DNA of 64,000 nt from 2-02-FULL-66-14 sp964651335 (GTDB taxonomy: Bacteria; Pseudomonadota; Gammaproteobacteria; Burkholderiales; SG8-39), in assembly GCA_964651335.1 (NCBI GenBank), contig CAZYVT010000012.1, positions 1 to 64,000 on the forward strand, given 5' to 3'. Both the position numbers and the translations under genes were made by a program. Within the stretch, counting starts at the first letter, position 1. Every line of letters starts with the position of its first letter. Positions 40,339 through 49,112 of this stretch are shown here, one piece after another. The notes beneath the pieces were generated by a model. The model made no database searches, was not told where the DNA came from, and worked only from the letters and a program-made list of their open reading frames with translations.

Positions 40339-41052
40339 CTAGACGTGCACCAGCGTTCCTTCGTCTTCCCCGGCGACGACCCGCTGCAGGGCATTCTTCT
40401 TGAAGATGTTGAATACGTTCACCGGCAGTTTCTGGTCGCGGCACAAGGTGAGCGCGGTCGCGTCCATGACCTTCAGGTTCCGGGCAATCGCTTCGTCAAA
40501 GCTCAGGCGGCTGTAGCGCCTGGCGTCCGGATCCTTGTTCGGGTCCGCCGTATACACTCCGTCCACCTTGGTCGCCTTGATCACGATCTCGGCCCCGACC
40601 TCGCTGCCGCGCAGCGCTGCCGCCGTGTCCGTGGTGAAGAAGGGATTGCCGGTGCCCGCCGCGAAAATGACGATCTTCCCTTCCTCGAGGTAGCGGATCG
40701 CTTTCCCGCGGATGTAGGGCTCGACCACCTGTTCGATGTTGAGCGCCGACTGGACACGCCCGGCGAGCCCCGCCTGGCGCATCGCATCCTGGAGCGCCAG
40801 CGCATTCATGACGGTTGCGAGCATGCCCATGTAGTCGGCAGTCGCCCGGTCCATGCCCGCCGCGCCGGGGGCAACGCCGCGAAAGATATTCCCGCCTCCG
40901 ATCACCACGCCGATCTCCACGCCCATGCGTGCAACTAGCGCGATTTCCGCCACGATGCCTTCGATCGTCGCGCGATTGATCCCGTAGGGATCGTCCCCCA
41001 TCAGGGCCTCGCCCGAGAGCTTGAGCAGGATGCGCGTGTATTTCGGCTTCAC
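40339..41052 (-). CDS. pyrH: Uridylate kinase
   Basis: PyrH phosphorylates UMP with ATP and is regulated by GTP and UTP. The 237-residue hexameric kinase has the phosphate loop LKLSGEALMG, GGGNIFRGVA, the DYMGMLATVMNALALQDA segment and FAAGTGNPFFTTDTAAALRG. The start overlaps the tsf stop by four bases (41049-41052). Confidence 0.98.
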   Translation of the reverse strand: MKPKYTRILLKLSGEALMGDDPYGINRATIEGIVAEIALVARMGVEIGVVIGGGNIFRGVAPGAAGMDRATADYMGMLATVMNALALQDAMRQAGLAGRVQSALNIEQVVEPYIRGKAIRYLEEGKIVIFAAGTGNPFFTTDTAAALRGSEVGAEIVIKATKVDGVYTADPNKDPDARRYSRLSFDEAIARNLKVMDATALTLCRDQKLPVNVFNIFKKNALQRVVAGEDEGTLVHV

Positions 41053-41873
41053 GCGGCTTTCTTTTTTTCCATTCCCTCGCTCAGCACCAGGAAGCGGTAG
41101 CCGAAAACCATCCCCTTCCGCGCCGCGAGCATCTTCCCGACCGTCTGCTTGTCGTCCTTGACGAACGGTTGCCCGAGCAGCGTGATCTCGCCAAGGAACT
41201 TGTTGAGCCCGCCTTCGACCATTTTCTGCGCGATCTCGGCGGGCTTGCCGGATTCCCTGGCTCGCGCCGCGAGGATCTCCCGCTCGCGCGCCATGACATC
41301 GGCGGGCACGTCGCCCTTGGCGAGATATGCCGGCCTGGCGAACGCGATATGCATGGCCACATCCTTCCCCACGTCGTCAGCGCCATCGTAGTCGACCAGG
41401 ACTCCGATGCGCGCGCCGTGCAGGTACTGCGCGAGTTTCGCACCCGCTTCCAGGCGCTCAAACCTTCGGATCGATATGTTCTCCTTGATCTTCTGGACCA
41501 GGGCCTGGAGCCGGCCATCGACACCCTCGAAACGCAGTAGCGCGGCGACATCCGCCGGGTTGCGGGTCGCCACCAGCTCCGCGAGCGATCTGGAAAACGC
41601 GACGAGATCTTCATTTTTCGCCACGAAATCAGTCTCACAATTGACTTCGACCAGCGCCCCCACCTTCGCATCGGGCGAAAGGTACGCGCCGACGACACCC
41701 TCTGCGGCGACGCGGCCAGCCAGTTTCGCCCGCGCACCGCCCTTGATGCGCAGCAGCTCCTCCGCCCTCTTCAGATCGCCGCCGGCCTCGGCAAGTGCGT
41801 TCTTGCACTCCATCATTCCGAGCCCGGTCATTTCGCGCAGTTCCTTCACCAGGCTCGCGCTGATCGCTGCCAT
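41049..41873 (-). CDS. tsf: Elongation factor Ts
   Basis: EF-Ts exchanges GDP on EF-Tu. The 274-residue protein shows the N-terminal UBA-like domain (LVKELREMTGLGMMECKNAL), the contact motif TDFVAKNEDL and a long central region. The tail ends in KKKAA. Like other short forms it lacks nothing obvious. It follows rpsB by 35 bases as usual, and pyrH begins within its stop. Confidence 0.98.
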   Translation of the reverse strand: MAAISASLVKELREMTGLGMMECKNALAEAGGDLKRAEELLRIKGGARAKLAGRVAAEGVVGAYLSPDAKVGALVEVNCETDFVAKNEDLVAFSRSLAELVATRNPADVAALLRFEGVDGRLQALVQKIKENISIRRFERLEAGAKLAQYLHGARIGVLVDYDGADDVGKDVAMHIAFARPAYLAKGDVPADVMAREREILAARARESGKPAEIAQKMVEGGLNKFLGEITLLGQPFVKDDKQTVGKMLAARKGMVFGYRFLVLSEGMEKKKAA

Positions 41874-41908
41874 GCTGGTTCGTTCCCCGATTGGTCGTGG
41901 CGGGCTTC

Positions 41909-42655
41909 TCAGCCCTCGCCTTCTGCGTCCACTTCGACAAACTCGTCGCGTGAGGCGGCGACGATCTCCTCGACAGCCTGGGTGCGTCCTTCGAGCACCG
42001 AATCGGCGATGCCGCGCGCATAGAGGCGGATCGCGCGGCTCGAGTCATCGTTTCCGGGGATCACGTAATCGATGCCGTCCGGCGAGTGGTTCGTGTCGAC
42101 CACTCCGACCACCGGTATCGCGAGCTTGCGCGCTTCCGCAATTGCGCCCTTCTGATAGCCGACGTCGACCACAAACAGCGCGTCCGGCAGGCCTGCAAGA
42201 TCCTTGATGCCACCCAGTGAGCGCTGCAGCTTCGCGAGCTCGCGCTGGATGCCGAGCGCCTCCTTCTTCGACATGCGCTCGAGCGAACCGTCTTCTGCCA
42301 TCTGCGCCATGTCCTTGAGCCGCTTGATCGACTGCTTGACAGTCTTGAAATTGGTGAGCATGCCGCCCAGCCATCGATGATCGACATACGGCATGGCGCA
42401 GCGCAGCGCCTCCTCACGGATGATCTCGCGCGCCTGGCGCTTGGTGCCGACAAACAGGATCGCGCCCTTGTTCGCGGCGAGCTGGCGTACGAATTTGACC
42501 GCCTCCTGGTAAAGCGCCAGCGTCTTTTCCAGATTGATGATGTGGATTTTGTTGCGATGGCCGAAGATATACGGCGCCATCTTCGGGTTCCAGTACCGCG
42601 TCTGGTGGCCGAAATGAACGCCGGCCTCCAGCATTTGACGCATCGTCACCGACAT
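41909..42655 (-). CDS. rpsB: 30S ribosomal protein S2
   Basis: S2 binds the small subunit head and recruits S1. The 248-residue protein has MRQMLEAGVHFGHQTRYWNPKM near the start, ILFVGTKRQAREII, DHRWLGGMLTNFKTVKQS and PDALFVVDVGYQKGAI. The start is ATG 42655, six bases after AGGAG; an ATG at 42682 in the same frame lacks such a site. It is the first gene of the long reverse operon down to rnhB. Confidence 0.98.
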   Translation of the reverse strand: MSVTMRQMLEAGVHFGHQTRYWNPKMAPYIFGHRNKIHIINLEKTLALYQEAVKFVRQLAANKGAILFVGTKRQAREIIREEALRCAMPYVDHRWLGGMLTNFKTVKQSIKRLKDMAQMAEDGSLERMSKKEALGIQRELAKLQRSLGGIKDLAGLPDALFVVDVGYQKGAIAEARKLAIPVVGVVDTNHSPDGIDYVIPGNDDSSRAIRLYARGIADSVLEGRTQAVEEIVAASRDEFVEVDAEGEG

Positions 42656-42798
42656 GCTCTGCTCCTGTGCAGGGTTGATCACTGCCGCACCGGCAAACCG
42701 ACGATCCCCGATACGACCAGGGACACCCTTACCCGCCGGGCGGGAATTTTGGTTCCGGGAAAGTTTCTTCTATTTCATCGAAACCAGCCGGAAATTCT
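42656..42798 (-). promoter_or_regulatory. rpsB promoter and 5' leader
   Basis: On the reverse strand TAGAAT (42798-42793) follows TTAAGC by 18 bases, a fair sigma-70 promoter. The leader of about 130 bases holds a GC-rich palindromic element at 42732-42744 (CCCGCC, one base, GGCGGG) and an AGGAG site. In E. coli S2 represses its own operon through the leader; whether this leader does so cannot be judged from sequence alone. Confidence 0.45.
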
Positions 42799-42889
42799 AG
42801 CATAATCAGCGCTCAAGGCTTAACGCGGAGCTGTTTCCGCGTTGCCGCGACGGCGTGATTCTCTTATCCTGCGCAGCGTTTCAGCACCC

Positions 42890-43690
42890 ATGGCAGTGAC
42901 CCTCAAATCGAGCGAAGACATCGCAAAAATGCGCGTTGCAGGACGCCTTGCCGGCGAGGTGCTCGACTACATCGCCTCGCACGTGCGGCCCGGCATCACG
43001 ACGGACAAATTGAACGACCTGTGCCACGCCTACATGGTGAACGTGCAGGGAACCACGCCGGCACCTCTCCACTACGCGCCTCCGGGCTACAAACCGTTTC
43101 CCAAGTCCATCTGTACGTCAGTGAACCATCAGGTCTGCCATGGCGTGCCGGGAGATCGCGTGCTCAAGGCGGGCGACATCGTCAATCTCGACATCACGGT
43201 GATCAAGGACGGGTTCCACGGAGACTGCAGTCGCATGTTCCTGGTCGGACAACCGAGCATCCAGGCGCGCAGGCTGGTCGATGTGACGTACGAGTGCATG
43301 TGGCACGGCATCGTGCAGGCACGGCCCGGTGCGCACCTCGGCGACATCGGTTCCGCGATCCAGTTGTATGCGGAGACGCACGGATACTCGGTAGTGCGTG
43401 AATTCTGCGGTCACGGGATCGGGCGCAAGTTCCATGAAGAGCCCCAGGTGCTGCACTATGGAAGGGCCGGCACCGGGCTGAAGCTCGAGCCCGGCATGAC
43501 GTTCACGATCGAGCCGATGATCAATGCCGGCAAGGCAGCGATCCGCGAGCTCGCCGACGGCTGGACCATCGTGACCAAGGACCACAGCCTCTCGGCGCAA
43601 TGGGAGCACACCATTCTCATCACCGACAACGGCAGCGAAGTGCTCACGCTGTCGGCCGGCGCGCCGCCGCCGCCGGCGTTTGTCACATAG
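42890..43690 (+). CDS. map: Methionine aminopeptidase, type I
   Basis: Map removes the initiator Met. The 267-residue pita-bread protein has all five metal ligands: Asp residues in GDIVNLDITV and FHGDCSRMF, His in GHGIGRKFHEEP, Glu in FTIEPMI and Glu in QWEHTILI. The start is ATG 42890, although no ribosome site stands out; the frame is open to 42842 with an N-terminal extension unlike the family. It is divergent from rpsB, a conserved neighbour, and followed by glnD with overlapping ends. Confidence 0.97.
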   Translation: MAVTLKSSEDIAKMRVAGRLAGEVLDYIASHVRPGITTDKLNDLCHAYMVNVQGTTPAPLHYAPPGYKPFPKSICTSVNHQVCHGVPGDRVLKAGDIVNLDITVIKDGFHGDCSRMFLVGQPSIQARRLVDVTYECMWHGIVQARPGAHLGDIGSAIQLYAETHGYSVVREFCGHGIGRKFHEEPQVLHYGRAGTGLKLEPGMTFTIEPMINAGKAAIRELADGWTIVTKDHSLSAQWEHTILITDNGSEVLTLSAGAPPPPAFVT

Positions 43691-46271
43691 CAACGCCAGC
43701 GCCGGCGTGGACAGGGCACCCGCCTCCGAGGAACGCTGGCGCGCATTTCTTCACGGCGGTCGGAGCGCGCTACGCGCGAAGTTCACGAGCATGTCCTCGC
43801 CGGGGCGGTTGCTGCGCGAACATGCGAGGCTCATCGACCGCACCCTGAAGGAAATCTGGCAGGTCGCGGGACCCGCTGCAGAGGCCACACTGGTTGCCAC
43901 CGGCGGCTATGGCAGGGGTGAGCTGTTCCCCTGTTCCGACGTCGACTTGCTGGTGCTGCTCGCGAACGAACCCTCGCCCGACGACCAGGAGCGGCTGGAG
44001 CGGCTGGTGGGCCTGCTCTGGGATATCGGCCTGGAGGCCGGACACAGCGTGCGAACCGTTGAAGCATGCCTGGAAGCCGCGCGCGCCGATATCACGATCG
44101 AAACGGCGCTGCTCGAGGCCCGCCATCTCGCCGGCAGCGCGGCGCTCTACCGGCGCCTGCAGGCGGCGATGCGCGGGGCACTCGACCCGATCGCGTTTCT
44201 GAAGGCGAAGCGCCTCGAGCAGGAGCAGCGCCACGCCAAGCACCAGGACACGCCCTACTCGCTCGAGCCAAATCTGAAGGAAGCGCCGGGCGGCCTGCGC
44301 GACCTGCAGGTCGTTCGCTGGATCGCCCGGGCGATCGGAATCGGGCATCGATGGCGCGACCTCGAGCGAAAGGGGCTGATCGTGCACAGCGAGGCGCTGC
44401 AGCTTGCGCGCCACGAGGCGACGCTCCAGAACCTGCGCATCCGGTTGCATTACCTGGCCGGGCGCCGCGAAGACCGTATCGTGTTCGATTACCAGAACGC
44501 ACTCGCCGAGCAGTGCGGCATGCGCGGCGGCGCGGTGCGGCGAGCGGGCGAACGGCTGATGCAGCGCTACTACCGAACCGCCAAGGCGGTCACGCAGCTG
44601 AACACCATCCTGATGCAGAATTTCGAGGTACTCGTTGCGCCCGAGCCGGACGCCGCGCCGCGCGCGCTCAATGAACGTTTCCAGGCGCGCGGCGAGCTGC
44701 TGGAGGTCACCGACGAAACCTTCTTCGATCTCGAACCGCGCGCGATTCTCGAAAGCTTCCTGCTGATGCAGCAGCACCGTGAGCTGCGCGGGATGACGGC
44801 GGCGACGTTGCGCGCCCTGTGGCGCAAACGCGGCCGGGTCGACGCGCGTCTTAGACGCGATCCGGTCGCCCAGCTGCTGTTCCTGAACATGCTGCAGCAG
44901 CCGCACGGCGTCGTGCACGAGACCCGGCGCATGAACCAGTACGACATCCTGGGACGCTACCTGCCCGAGTTCGGGCGCATCGTCGGCCAGATGCAGCACG
45001 ATCTGTTCCACGTCTACACCGTGGACCAACACATCCTGATGGTGCTGCGGAACCTGCGGCGTTTCACCATGCCGGAGCTGGCGCACGAGTTCCCGCTTTG
45101 CAGCCAGCTGATGAGCGGCTTCGAGCGCAAATGGCTGCTCTATGTCGCGGCGCTGTACCACGACATCGCCAAGGGGCGGGGCGGCGACCATTCGGCGCTC
45201 GGAATGCGTGATGCGCGCCGCTTCTGCCGGCGCCATGGCTTGTGCCGCGAGGACGAGGATCTGGTTGCCTTTCTGGTGCAACATCATCTGCTGATGTCGC
45301 TGGCGGCGCAGAAGCAGGACGTGCACGACCCCGAGGTGGTGCGCTCGTTCGCCGCAAAGCTCGGCACCGAGCGGCGCCTGACTGCGCTTTACCTTCTGAC
45401 CGTCGCCGACATCCGCGGCACAAGCCCGAAGGTGTGGAATGCCTGGAAGGCCAAATTGCTCGAGGATCTCTATCGCGCCACGCGCCGCGCGCTGGCGGGC
45501 GAGGCGCTGCAACCGGAAACTGCGGTCGCAGAACACCAGGCCGAGGCCGCGCGGCTGCTGCGCCTGTACGCACTTTCGGAGCACGTGCAAGACCGCTTCT
45601 GGGCGCAGCTGGATACGACCTATTTTCTGCGTCACGACGCGCAGGAAATCGCCTGGCAGACGCGCAATCTGCACTTTCGCGTCGAGTCCGCCAGACCCGT
45701 CGTCAAGGCACGTCTGGCGCCGATCGGCGAAGGTCTGCAGGTGATGATCTACATGCCGGATCGCGAGGCGCTGTTTGCGCGCATCTGCGGCTACTTCGAG
45801 CGTGCCGGGTTCAATATCGTCGAGGCGAAAATTCACACCACCCGGCACCGCTATGCCCTGGATACGTTCCTGGTGATGGGATACGGCCGGGGCGTGCATT
45901 ACCGCGACCTGATCAGCCTGATCGAGCAGGGTCTCGCCGAGGAGCTCGAATCGCGGGCGCCGCTTGGCGCGCCGCGCGGCGGTCGGATTTCGCGCCGCGT
46001 ACGCTACTACCCGATTTCGCCGGTCGTCGATCTCCGCCCGGACGAGCGCGGCGCCTACCATGTCCTGTCGATCGTCGCCGCCGACCGCCCGGGTCTGCTC
46101 TACGGCATGGCGCGGCTGCTGGCCGGGCACGGGATCAACCTTCATTCGGCGAGGATCAATACGCTCGGCGACCGCGCGGAGGACGTTTTCCTGGTCTCCG
46201 GCGAAGCGCTCTCGGACCCGAAGACCGTCCTCAAGATCGAACAGGAGCTGCTCGGCGTGCTGCAAGTCTGA
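43680..46271 (+). CDS. glnD: Bifunctional uridylyltransferase / uridylyl-removing enzyme
   Basis: GlnD senses glutamine and adds or removes UMP on PII proteins, controlling nitrogen assimilation. The 863-residue protein has the nucleotidyltransferase motif GGYGRGELFPCSDVDLLVLL, and an HD domain with LYHDIAKGRGGDHS near residue 495. Two C-terminal ACT domains follow (from VMIYMPDREALFARI and from VLSIVAADRPGLLYGMARL). The start is uncertain: TTG 43680 overlaps the map stop by 11 bases, GTG 43707 is the next choice. A nearly full-length antisense frame is a codon-bias shadow. Confidence 0.95.
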   Translation: MSHSNASAGVDRAPASEERWRAFLHGGRSALRAKFTSMSSPGRLLREHARLIDRTLKEIWQVAGPAAEATLVATGGYGRGELFPCSDVDLLVLLANEPSPDDQERLERLVGLLWDIGLEAGHSVRTVEACLEAARADITIETALLEARHLAGSAALYRRLQAAMRGALDPIAFLKAKRLEQEQRHAKHQDTPYSLEPNLKEAPGGLRDLQVVRWIARAIGIGHRWRDLERKGLIVHSEALQLARHEATLQNLRIRLHYLAGRREDRIVFDYQNALAEQCGMRGGAVRRAGERLMQRYYRTAKAVTQLNTILMQNFEVLVAPEPDAAPRALNERFQARGELLEVTDETFFDLEPRAILESFLLMQQHRELRGMTAATLRALWRKRGRVDARLRRDPVAQLLFLNMLQQPHGVVHETRRMNQYDILGRYLPEFGRIVGQMQHDLFHVYTVDQHILMVLRNLRRFTMPELAHEFPLCSQLMSGFERKWLLYVAALYHDIAKGRGGDHSALGMRDARRFCRRHGLCREDEDLVAFLVQHHLLMSLAAQKQDVHDPEVVRSFAAKLGTERRLTALYLLTVADIRGTSPKVWNAWKAKLLEDLYRATRRALAGEALQPETAVAEHQAEAARLLRLYALSEHVQDRFWAQLDTTYFLRHDAQEIAWQTRNLHFRVESARPVVKARLAPIGEGLQVMIYMPDREALFARICGYFERAGFNIVEAKIHTTRHRYALDTFLVMGYGRGVHYRDLISLIEQGLAEELESRAPLGAPRGGRISRRVRYYPISPVVDLRPDERGAYHVLSIVAADRPGLLYGMARLLAGHGINLHSARINTLGDRAEDVFLVSGEALSDPKTVLKIEQELLGVLQV

Positions 46272-46306
46272 GCCGCGGTCCGGTGTGCGGCCGGCCCCGC
46301 GCTCGC

Positions 46307-46840
46307 CTACTCTTCGGGCGGCAAGTCTTCGCCGGGGAACAGCGCCTCGATGAAACCGAAGCGCGTCATGTCACGAATCCGCATCGGGTAGAGGATCCCG
46401 TCCAGGTGATCGCACTCGTGCTGAACGACGCGCGCATGAAAGGCCTGCACCGTGCACTGGAACGGGATTCCGTGTGCGTCGAACCCGGCGTAGCGGATTC
46501 TTGCGTGCCGCGGGACCCAGCCCCGCATGCCCGGCACCGAGAGGCAGCCCTCCCAGTCCTCCTCGAGGTCCTCCCCGAGCGGCTCGATCACAGGATTGAC
46601 GAGCACGGTGTCCGGGACTTCTTCCACGTGCGGATAGCGCGGATTCGCGTGCACGCCGAAGATCACGACGCGCAATCCGACTCCGATCTGCGGCGCGGCG
46701 AGTCCCGCGCCGTTGAGATGCGCCATCGTATCGCGCAGGTCGGCGATCAGATCGTGCAGGTCCGGAGTGTCGAAATGTTCGACTGGCCGTGCCCTCTCGA
46801 GCAGGCGCGGGTCGCCCATCTTCAGGACTTCGCGGATCAC
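46307..46840 (-). CDS. def: Peptide deformylase
   Basis: Def removes the formyl group from new proteins with a ferrous or zinc ion. The 177-residue protein has all three motifs: GAGLAAPQIGV, EGCLSVPG with the Cys ligand, and QHECDHLDG with both His ligands and the catalytic Glu. It starts at GTG 46840, overlapping the mtnP stop as GTGA. It is a second-type deformylase in gene context (not beside fmt), so another copy probably exists elsewhere in the genome. The C-terminal acidic tail EDLPPEE is unremarkable. Confidence 0.95.
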   Translation of the reverse strand: MIREVLKMGDPRLLERARPVEHFDTPDLHDLIADLRDTMAHLNGAGLAAPQIGVGLRVVIFGVHANPRYPHVEEVPDTVLVNPVIEPLGEDLEEDWEGCLSVPGMRGWVPRHARIRYAGFDAHGIPFQCTVQAFHARVVQHECDHLDGILYPMRIRDMTRFGFIEALFPGEDLPPEE

Positions 46841-47574
46841 CCGGCCACCAGGTTCTCGAGGATGTTCAGCACCCGTCCCATCGTCCGCTCCAGAACCGCC
46901 TCGATTTCGCGGAGCGAAATCGCATGCGCGCTGTCGCCGCGGCCCGCGGCGCAATTCGCGACCACGGCGATGGCAGCGTACTCCAGCGCCAGCTCGCGCG
47001 CGAGCGCGGCCTCGGGCATGCCGGTCATTCCGACCATGTCCGCGCCGTCGCGCTCGAGCCGGACGATCTCTGCTGCGGTTTCGAGGCGCGGCCCCTGTGT
47101 CGCCGCATACACTCCGCCCTGCAGAAGGGCCTCGCCGCATGCCGCCGCCGCGGCCGCGATCCGCGTCCGCAGCATGGCGGAATACGGTTCGGTGAAATCA
47201 ATGTGCGTGACGGCTGCCTTCCCCCCCTCGAAAAACGTCGAGCGCCGGCCGCAGGTGAAGTCGATGATCTGGTCAGGCAGCGCCAGGCTCCCTGGACGAA
47301 GGTCGCGCCGGATTCCACCTACCGAGGCGATCGATACCACGCCTTCGACCTGCTGCTCCTTCAGTGCCCAGAGATTGGCGCGATAGTTGATCTCGTGCGG
47401 TGCGATCGTGTGCCCCGGCCCGTGGCGCGCAAGAAAAACCAGCGGCTGTCCGCGGATGGCGCCGAAGACCAGCGGACCGGAGGGTTCACCGTAGGGGGTT
47501 TGTACGACCTTGCGCTGCGTAATCTCCAGGTTTGCGAGCCGCGACAATCCGCTGCCGCCAATTACCGCCAGCAT
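46837..47574 (-). CDS. mtnP: S-methyl-5'-thioinosine / thioadenosine phosphorylase
   Basis: This 245-residue member of the PNP/MTAP family splits a methylthio-nucleoside with phosphate into a base and methylthioribose-1-phosphate. Visible blocks are AVIGGSGL, FLARHGPGHTIAPHEINYRAN, and MVGMTGMPEAALARELALEYA. The base-recognition residue appears as Asn207 in VVANCAAGRGD, where adenine-specific enzymes have Asp; Asn fits 6-oxopurines, so methylthioinosine is the likelier substrate. The neighbouring hpt gene, one base upstream, would salvage the hypoxanthine. The sugar product is the substrate of MtnA at 14690. Specificity is inferred. Confidence 0.88.
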   Translation of the reverse strand: MLAVIGGSGLSRLANLEITQRKVVQTPYGEPSGPLVFGAIRGQPLVFLARHGPGHTIAPHEINYRANLWALKEQQVEGVVSIASVGGIRRDLRPGSLALPDQIIDFTCGRRSTFFEGGKAAVTHIDFTEPYSAMLRTRIAAAAAACGEALLQGGVYAATQGPRLETAAEIVRLERDGADMVGMTGMPEAALARELALEYAAIAVVANCAAGRGDSAHAISLREIEAVLERTMGRVLNILENLVAG

Positions 47575-47575
47575 G

Positions 47576-48124
47576 TCATGCCCCGCGTATGGCCCGGATC
47601 TCCGGCAGGTTGCGCCAGAAGCCCCGGGCGTCCATTCCGCAGCCGAACACGAACCGGTCCGGAATCCTGAGGCCTACGAAATCGGCTTGGATCGGCTTCG
47701 GCCGCGCCAGGGTCTTTTCCACCAGCACCGCGCATTGAAAGCTCGCGGCACCGAGAGCCAGCAGCTCTTCACGGATCGCAAACATCGTCTGCCCGCCGTC
47801 CAGGATGTCATCGAGCACTAGCACGGGCCGGCCGCGTACTTCTGACGGCGGCGCGACTCGCCATTCGATTCCGGCTCCCTGTGTCGCCGCGCCGTAGCGC
47901 GACACGTGGATGTAGTCGAAGTCGAGTGGAAATCGCAGCCGCGGCAGCAGCTGGCCGGCGAACACGACCGCGCCGCCCATCACCACCAGAATCAGCGGAT
48001 AGACATTCGAAAACCGCTCGCAAAGCTCCTGCGCCAGCCGCGCAAGGGCAGCCTGAACTTGGTCAGCGCTCGCAATCGGATCGGAGTTCTCGAGAAAGCT
48101 CCACGCTTCTCTCAGGTCAGGCAT
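47576..48124 (-). CDS. hpt: Hypoxanthine-guanine phosphoribosyltransferase
   Basis: This 182-residue type I phosphoribosyltransferase carries the PRPP motif VLVLDDILDGGQTM, the pyrophosphate loop after LILVVMGGAVVF, and a hood region with DFVGLRIPDRFVFGCGMD. It converts hypoxanthine or guanine to IMP or GMP. It ends one base before the mtnP-family gene begins, a physical pairing that makes sense if the phosphorylase releases hypoxanthine. ATG 48124 is the only good start. Confidence 0.92.
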   Translation of the reverse strand: MPDLREAWSFLENSDPIASADQVQAALARLAQELCERFSNVYPLILVVMGGAVVFAGQLLPRLRFPLDFDYIHVSRYGAATQGAGIEWRVAPPSEVRGRPVLVLDDILDGGQTMFAIREELLALGAASFQCAVLVEKTLARPKPIQADFVGLRIPDRFVFGCGMDARGFWRNLPEIRAIRGA

Positions 48125-48148
48125 TGTTCGAGTATATCGGCGCCGGAA

Positions 48149-49030
48149 TCAGAGTCCGCGCCGCTCCAGGTAGCGGGCGAATTCCGCACCGACCTCCTGA
48201 TGCCGCAGCCCCAGCTCGACGGTAGCCTGCAAGTACCCCAGCTTCGAACCGCAGTCGAAGCGCCGGCCATTCAGCCGCATCGCGAGAACCCGTTCCCGCC
48301 CGAGCAGCTCCGCGATTGCATCGGTCAGCTGGATTTCCCCACCGCGGCCGGGTTTCGCGCCGGCAAGCAGTCCGAAGATCGCCGGCGTGAGCACGTAGCG
48401 CCCCACCACCGCGAGCGTCGAAGGCGCCGCTGCAGGATCCGGTTTCTCGACGATGCCGGTGATCGGTGTCAGTTCGGCGCGCGCGTCGGCCGGCACCACG
48501 ATGCCGTAGCTCGCAGTCTGTTCGCGCGGCACGTCCTCGACCCCGAGCACCGTGCAGCGCTCGGCGGCAAACAGCTCCGCCATGCGACGCATGACCGGGG
48601 GATCGGCAACAATCAGGTCGTCCGCAAGCAGCACCGCGAACGGTTCGTCGCCGACGATCGGCCGGGCGCAAAGCACTGCGTGGCCGAGCCCGAGCGGCTC
48701 GGACTGCCGGATATACATGCAGCGGCAGCCCGGCGGCAGCACGCCCTGAACGAGTTCGAGCAGATCGTGTTTGCCCTGCGCCGCAAGTTCACTCTCCAGC
48801 TCGTGCACGCTGTCGAAGTGGTCCTCGATCGCGCGCTTGTTGCGCCCGGTGACGAAGATCATGTCGGTGATGCCCGCCGCGGCCGCCTCCTCCACCGCAT
48901 ATTGGATCAGCGGCTTGTCCACGATCGGCAGCATCTCCTTGGGACTCGCCTTGGTCGCCGGCAGGAACCGGCTGCCGAGGCCGGCGACGGGGAAGACCGC
49001 TTTGGTGACTCTTTTTGAGTTCCTGACCAT
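48149..49030 (-). CDS. galU: UTP-glucose-1-phosphate uridylyltransferase
   Basis: GalU makes UDP-glucose for envelope polysaccharides. The 293-residue protein has the nucleotide loop VFPVAGLGSRFLPATKASPKEMLP. It continues with PLIQYAVEEA, the acidic metal site in LLADDLIV, and GIVEKPDPAAAPS. UDP-glucose is also the sugar donor type used by SenB-like enzymes, although no direct link is shown. It is the last GC-rich, clearly native gene before the AT-richer accessory segment; its start region is 82 bases from the next gene. Confidence 0.96.
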   Translation of the reverse strand: MVRNSKRVTKAVFPVAGLGSRFLPATKASPKEMLPIVDKPLIQYAVEEAAAAGITDMIFVTGRNKRAIEDHFDSVHELESELAAQGKHDLLELVQGVLPPGCRCMYIRQSEPLGLGHAVLCARPIVGDEPFAVLLADDLIVADPPVMRRMAELFAAERCTVLGVEDVPREQTASYGIVVPADARAELTPITGIVEKPDPAAAPSTLAVVGRYVLTPAIFGLLAGAKPGRGGEIQLTDAIAELLGRERVLAMRLNGRRFDCGSKLGYLQATVELGLRHQEVGAEFARYLERRGL

Positions 49031-49112
49031 TGCAACTAGCTCTCAAGCGCCCAAACAAATTGTGAAGTCGTAGCGGTCGACTGAAGCGCTGTGTTGAGCA
49101 TGACCGTTCGCA

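Noticed and set aside
43770..46265. Nearly full-length reverse-strand open frame opposite glnD
   Set aside because: It mirrors the codons of glnD, whose nucleotidyltransferase, HD and ACT motifs are clear. Such antisense frames are a side effect of high GC content.
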